Positions 61,785-64,000 of a DNA stretch of 64,000 nucleotides are shown here, piece after piece. The notes under the pieces are model-generated. The model searched no databases and was not told the origin of the DNA. It was given only the letters and a program-made list of their open reading frames with translations. Location: NCBI RefSeq assembly GCF_000410535.2, contig NC_021490.2, forward strand, positions 716,501 through 780,500, read 5' to 3'. Each line of letters opens with the position of its first letter. Position 1 is the stretch's first letter. The translations under genes and the position numbers were made by a program. Source of the DNA: Treponema pallidum subsp. pallidum str. Nichols. GTDB lineage: Bacteria; Spirochaetota; Spirochaetia; Treponematales; Treponemataceae.

Positions 61785-63755
61785 ATGAATACTCGCTTTG
61801 ATCAAATTCGCCGCGATATGCAGAAACGCTACGAGGAGGATTCTAAGCGTGTCTGCGTCAGTGCGTGCGCAAAAACACTTGATAAGGCACTTGAGGCTGC
61901 TGCTGTTCAATTAGGAATACCGAAATACCGCGTTGAATACGAGGTGCTCGAAAGAGGCGCTGGCAGTTTCTTTTCCTTCCGCCAAAAAAAGTGGAAAATC
62001 CGCGCCTACGAGAGCTCTTCACTGGAGTTCGCTGCCGGGAACGTGTCTGCACCGCACGATTCACACCGGGACGTGTCTTCTTCCCCCAACACCGGACACG
62101 ACGGCGCAGCCTTTGTACTTTGCAAAAAAGAGGGCGTTTTTTTAAAAATCACCGCTCCCCTCGGTAAAGGGCGCAAGGTTTCACTCGCCAGCGTCCAGGA
62201 AAAGTTCCGCGCGCGCGGCCTTGCCCTGCCTCCCGCTGACACTCTCAAGGTGCTGATAAAAAACGCTACGAACAGCTACGTGCACGTTTCTTCATTCGAA
62301 CGTATCCCTGCACATGATGCAATGCTTTCTGTGGAGATCCGAGAAAACGACATGAAGGCCTTTGTAACTGCCACCCCCCCTGGACGGAACGGCGCTGACA
62401 TATGCGCGGACACCATCTTGTCTTTCTTGCGCTCCAATCGGGTTGTGTACGGCATCGACATGGAACGCGTCAATTCGTTCCAAGACTGTCCGGTTTACCA
62501 TGAACCCTACCTCGTTGCACGGGGCACCCCTCCAAAGGACGGTGAAAATGCGAGGATTTCTTATCACTTCGAAACTGACCGCACCCGTGTGCACTTGCAA
62601 GAGCTCAAGACGGGGAAGATTAACTTTAAGGAGTTAAACCTCATTCATAACGTGGTCAAAGGACAGCCGCTTGCGCAGAAGCTGCCTGCACAGCGGGGTA
62701 CTCCTGGCAAAACCGTCACGGGCACGTATCTTCCGGCACAGTCGGGAAAGGATGTGTCCATTCCTCTGGGAAGAAACACAGCGCTTGCGCGTGACGGCCT
62801 TACGGTCATTGCAGAAACTGACGGACAAGCCCTGCTTTCCCGAAGGGGCATCAACGTAGAACCCATCTATGTGGTAGAAGGAAACGTCTCTGTAAAAACA
62901 GGGAACATTATGTTCCTTGGTACCGTGTTGGTACACGGAAACGTTGAGGATAACTACGAGATTAAGGCCTCAGGCAACATCGAAGTGCGCGGAACGGTGG
63001 GAAAGGCCTTGCTTGATGCAGAAGGGGACATTCTAGTCGGACAAGGTATTGTGGGAAAGGAGGAAGGATGCGTTCGTGCAGGCAAATCTCTGTGGGCTAA
63101 ATTCATCCAGAATTGCGCCTCAGTTGAAGCAGGAGATCTTGTCATTGTTTCTGACGGAATTATGAACTCGCACGTCATTGCTAACCGGAAAATCATTTGT
63201 CGTGGGCGGCGTGCCGACATCATCGGAAGTAACGTTGCAGCGGCAGAGGCTGTCTACGCGCGCAACCTAGGCAGCCAATCAGGCGGCAACGACACGCAAA
63301 TCAGCGTCGGCTTTGATCCGCACCGTGTACGTCGCCTCAGCATGTTGCAGGAAGAGTTGCACGCACATGAACGAAAACTCTCCGATCTGTCTTTGAACCT
63401 CCAATCCCTCGAGAATTTAAAGAGAGCGCGTAAGGAACTTCCCCCAGATAAGGAGGCGCTTGAGACTAGTCTGCATGAGGAAAAGATCTCACTCGAGCAG
63501 CTAGTGCAGCAGTCGCGCGCGGAGCTCGAAGAGATTCAGGCATCCTTGGATGCTTCTCCAATCGAGGGGAAAATCTCTGCCTCAGGACAGGTGTATTCTG
63601 GTGTAAAAGTCACCATTCGAGACGTGAGCGAAGAGGTGCGCGCGGACAGCACGGCCATAAGTTTTTATTTACGCAATGGCCTCATTCGCTATGGCCAATA
63701 CACGGGCGAACAGGATGAAGATTATAAAAGAGCCCCTTCAGGTTATGCGTACTAA
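61785..63755 (+). CDS. Jag_N/FapA (DUF342) protein
   Basis: 656 residues, eight bases after fliA. Residues ~20-75 (VCVSACAKTLDKALEAAAVQLG, in pieces, and YEVLERGAGSFFSFRQKKWKI) form a Jag_N domain, usually fused to RNA-binding proteins. The central part (~250-530) is FapA: NVVKGQPLAQKLPAQRGTPG, TVIAETDGQALLSRRG, VEGNVSVKTGNIMFLGTVLVHGNVED (in pieces), ASGNIEVRGTVGKALLDAEG and GIVGKEEGCVRAGKSLWAK, a right-handed beta-roll. A coiled coil (~540-610) and a final beta section end it. FapA domains are often linked with cell polarity and flagellar regulation; the exact role is unknown. Confidence 0.88.
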   Translation: MNTRFDQIRRDMQKRYEEDSKRVCVSACAKTLDKALEAAAVQLGIPKYRVEYEVLERGAGSFFSFRQKKWKIRAYESSSLEFAAGNVSAPHDSHRDVSSSPNTGHDGAAFVLCKKEGVFLKITAPLGKGRKVSLASVQEKFRARGLALPPADTLKVLIKNATNSYVHVSSFERIPAHDAMLSVEIRENDMKAFVTATPPGRNGADICADTILSFLRSNRVVYGIDMERVNSFQDCPVYHEPYLVARGTPPKDGENARISYHFETDRTRVHLQELKTGKINFKELNLIHNVVKGQPLAQKLPAQRGTPGKTVTGTYLPAQSGKDVSIPLGRNTALARDGLTVIAETDGQALLSRRGINVEPIYVVEGNVSVKTGNIMFLGTVLVHGNVEDNYEIKASGNIEVRGTVGKALLDAEGDILVGQGIVGKEEGCVRAGKSLWAKFIQNCASVEAGDLVIVSDGIMNSHVIANRKIICRGRRADIIGSNVAAAEAVYARNLGSQSGGNDTQISVGFDPHRVRRLSMLQEELHAHERKLSDLSLNLQSLENLKRARKELPPDKEALETSLHEEKISLEQLVQQSRAELEEIQASLDASPIEGKISASGQVYSGVKVTIRDVSEEVRADSTAISFYLRNGLIRYGQYTGEQDEDYKRAPSGYAY

Positions 63756-63791
63756 GTTTTCCTTATACGCAGCGAAAATGAGGAATACGCT

Positions 63792-64000
63792 ATGCTGGTG
63801 ATGTCGATTACGTTCTCTTTCGTGGCCGTTGCTCTGCTTGTGTACTTCTACGTGAAGGTGCGTACGAGTTTTTCTCCTGACGCCTATGCGAAAACGATGC
63901 AACAGGAAGTGATAAAGATGATTCGAGATATACGGTATGAAGCGGACATTGCCGTGCAAATGCTCGAGAAGAAGATAGGAGAGTGTAACCAGGTCGTCCG
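63792..64000 (+). CDS. Single-pass membrane protein with coiled coil, N-terminal part (cut by window edge)
   Basis: ATG 63792 follows GAGGAAT and the frame stays open to the last base, 69 codons. The first 25 residues (MLVMSITFSFVAVALLVYFY) are a membrane anchor. The rest so far (SPDAYAKTMQQEVIKMIRDIRYEADIAVQMLEKKIGE, in pieces) is helical with a heptad-like pattern. Thirty-six bases after the FapA-type gene on the same strand, thus third in the fliA unit. Its end and any further domain lie outside the window. Confidence 0.7.
   Translation, partial: MLVMSITFSFVAVALLVYFYVKVRTSFSPDAYAKTMQQEVIKMIRDIRYEADIAVQMLEKKIGECNQVV

Overview
The window reads as a chromosomal segment of the syphilis spirochete Treponema pallidum or a very close relative (T. 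paraluiscuniculi cannot be excluded). I base this on remembered gene content and order, not on a database search: a potABCD operon, flgN-flgK-flgL-fliW-csrA, two tandem flaA sheath genes, a spirochete-type mglBAC glucose/galactose operon, tandem small beta-barrel genes and a fliA (sigma-28) locus. In T. pallidum numbering this should run from about TP0651 to TP0711. Coding density is very high. No stretch of 300 bases lacks a gene; the largest gaps are about 266 (10381-10646), 292 (33069-33360) and 296 bases (58588-58883), and they hold promoters or terminators. I see no insertion sequence, phage, CRISPR array, rRNA or riboswitch.

Layout. 1-4739: the cut-off start of a membrane HD phosphohydrolase, then the polyamine importer potABCD. 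4794-9307: a minus-strand flagellar late operon (flgN, flgK, flgL, fliW, csrA) behind a near-consensus sigma-28 promoter. 9321-14859: fructose-bisphosphate aldolase, two flaA genes with a strong sigma-70-type promoter, two unknown genes, and a TGS/uridine kinase. 14943-24766: tRNA-Pro, yggT, dnaE, tRNA-Arg, ddl, a CDP-alcohol phosphotransferase, glyS and gltX. 24944-33068: Smr protein, TraB/GumN-like lipoprotein, four unknown genes, tRNA-Val, tsaD, alr, rlmE and a polyprenyl synthase. 33198-37792: mglBAC. 37920-45193: recG, LD-carboxypeptidase, der, an exported unknown, scpA, recA and a CAT-anticodon tRNA. 45312-50176: lipoprotein, 5-formyl-THF cyclo-ligase, ATP-grasp enzyme and nicotinamidase. 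50238-52421: two tandem barrel proteins, a small conserved protein, a probable RNA polymerase omega subunit and tRNA-Pro(GGG). 52438-59858: recJ and a class A penicillin-binding protein bracketed by two M23 peptidases. 59872-64000: small membrane proteins, fliA, a Jag_N/FapA protein and the start of a membrane coiled-coil protein.

How parts work together. FliA from 60988 could drive the flgN-csrA operon through the promoter at 9281-9307, linking the two ends of the window in one flagellar regulon; FliW and CsrA would then add post-transcriptional control. Alr, Ddl, LdcA, PBP1a and the two M23 peptidases cover peptidoglycan precursor synthesis, polymerisation, trimming and turnover. PotABCD and MglBAC are scavenging importers expected in an obligate parasite.

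The most striking unexplained signals are: a nine-G tract inside the signal peptide of a predicted outer-membrane barrel (50812-50820), which could switch the protein on and off; a ~190-residue cytoplasmic extension on MglC; a ddl gene whose 3' end is antisense to tRNA-Arg; an A10 tract inside an exported protein of the scpA operon; and several unrecognised gene pairs.
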